Below are positions 16,048 to 18,376 of a stretch of DNA of 18,376 nucleotides, piece by piece (position 1 is the first letter of the stretch; each line of letters starts with the position of its first letter). The position numbers and the translations under genes are program-made. Under the pieces are notes generated by a model, which worked only from the letters and a program-made list of their open reading frames with translations, was not told the DNA's origin and made no database searches. The DNA is from Chitinophagaceae bacterium (GTDB lineage: Bacteria; Bacteroidota; Bacteroidia; Chitinophagales; Chitinophagaceae), in assembly GCA_947489175.1 (NCBI GenBank), contig CANLED010000012.1, positions 1 to 18,376 of the forward strand, written 5' to 3'.

Positions 16048-16124
16048 TTGTTTAGGTGTTTAGGTGTTTAGTTGTTTAGAAGGTTTAGAAGGTTTAGAAG
16101 GTTTAGAAGGTTTAGAAGGTTTAG
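16048..16124. repeat. GTTTAG tandem repeat switching from period 8 to period 9
   Basis: Four 8-base units (TTGTTTAG, GTGTTTAG, GTGTTTAG, TTGTTTAG; 16048-16079) run directly into five perfect 9-base units AAGGTTTAG (16080-16124). All nine units share the core GTTTAG. The array is non-coding and ends 19 bases before the dehydrogenase stop codon at 16144. The identical 9-base units suggest recent expansion, for example by replication slippage. Confidence 0.95.
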
Positions 16125-16143
16125 AAACTTAGGCAAAACGTTA

Positions 16144-16923
16144 CTACATCCCGTAAATGATAGCGATGCTCTTTTCAATAACTTTTTTGGGTAGCAACCA
16201 GGCAAGTAGAACGCCGACTTTGTTTAACAGTCCAGCCACAATTTCAGTTTGCCCTTTTAGCATCCCATCAACAGCAATTTTTGCCACAGCCTCAGGACTC
16301 ATGTTGGTTGCTTTAAGCATTTTAATCGCTTTTTGTCCAAAAATTTGTGCTCTTGTTGGGAAATCGGTATCAGTTGCACCCGGACTCACCACACTAACGG
16401 ATATAGCAGTATTTCTCAATTCATAACAAAGCCCTCTGCTAAAACTTAAAATAAAAGATTTACTAGCAGCATAGATGTTCATTCCAGGAACAGATTGATA
16501 AGAAGCACTGCTTCCAACGTTTAGGATAAAGGATTTTTTTTGTGATAACAACATAGGAAGTAACCGATAAGTAAGGGCTACAGGAACCTCCATGTTGAGC
16601 GTCATCATATTTTTATATCCCAAAAAGGAATATGAATCCATTGAACCACTGAGTCCATACCCCGCATTGTTTACCAACATGCTAACGGTATAAAGCTTTT
16701 CATCAAGCCATCGCATCAATTTATCAATAGCACCATCCTCTGTTAGATCAATGGCAAAAAAATCAACTTGAACACCATATGTTGAATGAAGAATAAAAGC
16801 ATGTTCTTTCAACATTTGTTCATCCCTAGCCACCAGTAAAATATTGAATTTTCTGCTGGCTAATTCTGTGGCAATTGATTTTCCGATTCCCCTACTTGCA
16901 CCTGTGATCAAGGCAAAACTCAT
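16144..16923 (-). CDS. Short-chain dehydrogenase/reductase (classical SDR)
   Basis: A 259-residue NAD(P)-dependent oxidoreductase of the classical SDR type. The cofactor-binding TGASRGIG lies at 7-14, with R33 after the second strand (VARD) favouring NADP. NNAG (85-88) stabilises the central sheet. The catalytic Ser-Tyr-Lys set is complete: S138, Y151 and K155 in YAASK. SPGATDTDF after strand 6 fits the family. The hydrophobic C-terminal part (KVGVLLAWLLPKKVIEKSIAIIYGM, about 235-259) suggests membrane association or a hydrophobic substrate, as in the DltE/YqjQ-like subgroup and lipid-acting SDRs. The substrate cannot be inferred. It stands alone, divergent from the ABC-F gene and followed by the tandem repeat. 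Confidence 0.92.
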   Translation of the reverse strand: MSFALITGASRGIGKSIATELASRKFNILLVARDEQMLKEHAFILHSTYGVQVDFFAIDLTEDGAIDKLMRWLDEKLYTVSMLVNNAGYGLSGSMDSYSFLGYKNMMTLNMEVPVALTYRLLPMLLSQKKSFILNVGSSASYQSVPGMNIYAASKSFILSFSRGLCYELRNTAISVSVVSPGATDTDFPTRAQIFGQKAIKMLKATNMSPEAVAKIAVDGMLKGQTEIVAGLLNKVGVLLAWLLPKKVIEKSIAIIYGM

Positions 16924-17026
16924 GATATGTTAAGTTTTAATGATGAATAGAGCGGAAAAACAAAGAAAATAAGGTTAGATAAACAATCAATAAACGATTG
17001 GTAAATATACATTCTTTATTAATCCG

Positions 17027-17034
17027 TAACTTTG
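17027..17034 (+). promoter_or_regulatory. Putative -7 box for the ABC-F gene
   Basis: TAACTTTG is an exact TAnnTTTG match, 22 bases before the ATG at 17057. It implies transcription from about 17040 and a leader of about 17 bases. A TTG at 16998-17000 is rather far upstream (26-base spacer) to be the -33 element. Confidence 0.5.
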
Positions 17035-17056
17035 CGGCGCAAACTGATATAAATTT

Positions 17057-18376
17057 ATGCTGGCAGGATTACAGAACTTAACATTTGAATTTGGAGCACG
17101 TGCAATCGTAGAGGAAGCAACTTGGCATATACACCCAGGTGAAAGAATTGGATTGATAGGCTATAATGGCACAGGGAAATCTACTTTGTTGAAGTTATTT
17201 GCGGGAGAATACCTCCCAAGCAAGGGAACTGTTGAAAGAAGCAGAACCACCTCCATTGGGTATCTACACCAGGATTTGCTGAGTTTCGATACCAATGAAA
17301 CCATTCTGCAAGTGGCCATGGGAGCCTTTGAAAGGGTGATGCAGGTTCAAAAAGAAATTGATGACTTAGGCAAAGAACTGGAGGAGCAGGAAAACGAAGA
17401 AAAACTAATCAAGTATACCGATTTGCTGCAAGAAATGTCTGATTTAGATGGGTATGATGTTGAACACAAATCGGAAGATGTTCTTCATGGATTGGGTTTT
17501 AAGCAAGAAGACCTATCTAGACCATACAAGCAATTCAGTGGAGGATGGAGAATGAGGGTTTTGTTGGCGAAGATGATTTTGATGAAGCCAGACTTGCTTA
17601 TGCTGGATGAGCCTACGAATCACCTTGACCTTCCATCGATTGAGTGGTTAGAAAAATATTTATTGCATTATCAAGGAGCGGTTATCATTGTGAGCCACGA
17701 TAAATACTTCTTGAACAGAATGGTTAATAAGATAGTTGAGCTTTATCAACGAAAGCTTCATATCTATTCAGGGAACTACGAATATTATCAACAGGAAAAG
17801 GAAATCAGGGTAGATTTACAGCAACGTGCATTTGAAAATCAGCAAGATTTCATCAGGCAGCAAGAGCGTTTTATTGAGCGATTTAAAGCCAAGGCATCAA
17901 AAGCAGCACAGGCGCAGAGTGTTCAGAAAAGGTTAGATAAGATTGATCGTGTAGAAGAGGCTTCAATAGAAAGGCCTAATATGAGGATTAACTTCAGCAT
18001 CGAAAAAATGCCAGGGAAAGTAATTTGTACCCTCAAAGAAATCAACAAAAGCTTTGGAAATATTGAGATACTTGATATGGCGGATGCGGAAATAGACAGG
18101 GGAGATAAGATTGCACTGATTGGTGCAAACGGAAAGGGGAAGTCAACCCTGCTCAGGATTATTGCAGATAGAGAGACCTTTGATGGGGCTCGCATTTGGG
18201 GACATAACGTAGATGAAAGTTTTTATGCACAGCATCAGTTGGAAAGCTTGAAGTTAGATAACACTTTGGTGGAAGAGATGCAAACAGCAGGAAGCAAAAA
18301 AACAGACCTTGAATTAAGGACTGTTTTGGGATGCTTTTTGTTCAGCGGCGAGGATGTTGACAAGAAAATACGCGTA
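17057..18376 (+). CDS. ABC-F family ATPase, cut at the 3' end by the window
   Basis: The frame is open for 440 codons from an ATG at 17057 to the window edge; full ABC-F proteins are roughly 530-650 residues, so the second ATPase domain is incomplete. ABC-F proteins are soluble twin-ATPase factors that bind the ribosomal E site. Domain 1 has Walker A GYNGTGKS (35-42), Q-loop Q72, signature FSGGW (160-164), Walker B LLMLDEPTNHLD (180-191) and H-loop H214. The charged helical linker (about 230-310, rich in Gln, Glu, Lys and Arg) is the inter-domain P-site-reaching arm. Domain 2 shows Walker A GANGKGKS (355-362). There are no membrane segments, so it is not a transporter. It resembles the YdiF/Uup-like housekeeping groups, but subfamily and any resistance role are not resolved. 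Confidence 0.93.
   Translation, partial: MLAGLQNLTFEFGARAIVEEATWHIHPGERIGLIGYNGTGKSTLLKLFAGEYLPSKGTVERSRTTSIGYLHQDLLSFDTNETILQVAMGAFERVMQVQKEIDDLGKELEEQENEEKLIKYTDLLQEMSDLDGYDVEHKSEDVLHGLGFKQEDLSRPYKQFSGGWRMRVLLAKMILMKPDLLMLDEPTNHLDLPSIEWLEKYLLHYQGAVIIVSHDKYFLNRMVNKIVELYQRKLHIYSGNYEYYQQEKEIRVDLQQRAFENQQDFIRQQERFIERFKAKASKAAQAQSVQKRLDKIDRVEEASIERPNMRINFSIEKMPGKVICTLKEINKSFGNIEILDMADAEIDRGDKIALIGANGKGKSTLLRIIADRETFDGARIWGHNVDESFYAQHQLESLKLDNTLVEEMQTAGSKKTDLELRTVLGCFLFSGEDVDKKIRV

Larger units (their letters stand above)
15755..16143. other. 389-base intergenic region with a hairpin and a tandem repeat
   Basis: No credible gene is present. The half next to the receptor gene (15755-15900) should hold its promoter and leader, but I find no TAnnTTTG match on the minus strand. 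It does contain an inverted repeat at 15835-15859. The middle (15900-16045) is plain AT-rich sequence. The part next to the dehydrogenase stop holds the tandem repeat at 16048-16124. Confidence 0.7.

Noticed and set aside
16048..16124. CRISPR-like array
   Set aside because: Units are 8-9 bases with no spacers and there are no cas genes nearby; it is a simple tandem repeat.

Overview
The window comes from an AT-rich member of the Bacteroidota. Pointers are the DUF3822-rsmD pairing, a TonB-dependent receptor that opens with a CarboxypepD_reg-like domain, TAnnTTTG-type -7 promoter boxes, AT-rich and mostly Shine-Dalgarno-poor gene starts, and LpxK (lipid A, hence an outer membrane). A Chitinophagales/Sphingobacteriales-like lineage is plausible, but rank below phylum is a guess. 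Almost everything is chromosomal housekeeping. I see no mobile element, CRISPR array, defence island, tRNA or rRNA.

Layout. (1) 7-7827, minus strand: a tightly packed run of seven genes, in transcription order DUF3822, rsmD, fthC, lpxK, rnr, polyprenyl synthetase, APC permease. The first four overlap one another by 4-11 bases and the rest are 23-53 bases apart, so it looks like one operon mixing 16S rRNA methylation, folate salvage, lipid A synthesis, RNA decay and isoprenoid synthesis. (2) 7913-9253, plus: a divergent MATE efflux protein. (3) 9254-9419: a 166-base gap filled with nested GTTTAAA-type inverted repeats, between the convergent MATE and infC genes. (4) 9420-12009, minus: thrS-infC, without the rpmI-rplT genes that usually follow. 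(5) 12222-13310, plus: a secreted two-domain protein of unknown function, ended by a 34-base perfect palindrome shared with the convergent receptor gene. (6) 13400-15754, minus: an orphan TonB-dependent receptor. (7) 15755-16143: a 389-base gap with a hairpin and a two-period GTTTAG tandem repeat. (8) 16144-16923, minus: a short-chain dehydrogenase. (9) 17057-18376, plus: an ABC-F ATPase cut by the window end.

The most unusual signals are the GTTTA-based repeats that recur in several gaps in different architectures, a glycine in place of the motif-IV acidic/polar residue of RsmD (GPPY instead of [D/N/S]PPY), the stacked non-AUG/AUG starts of infC, and the uncharacterised two-domain secreted protein. 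I did not find a convincing new multi-gene system.
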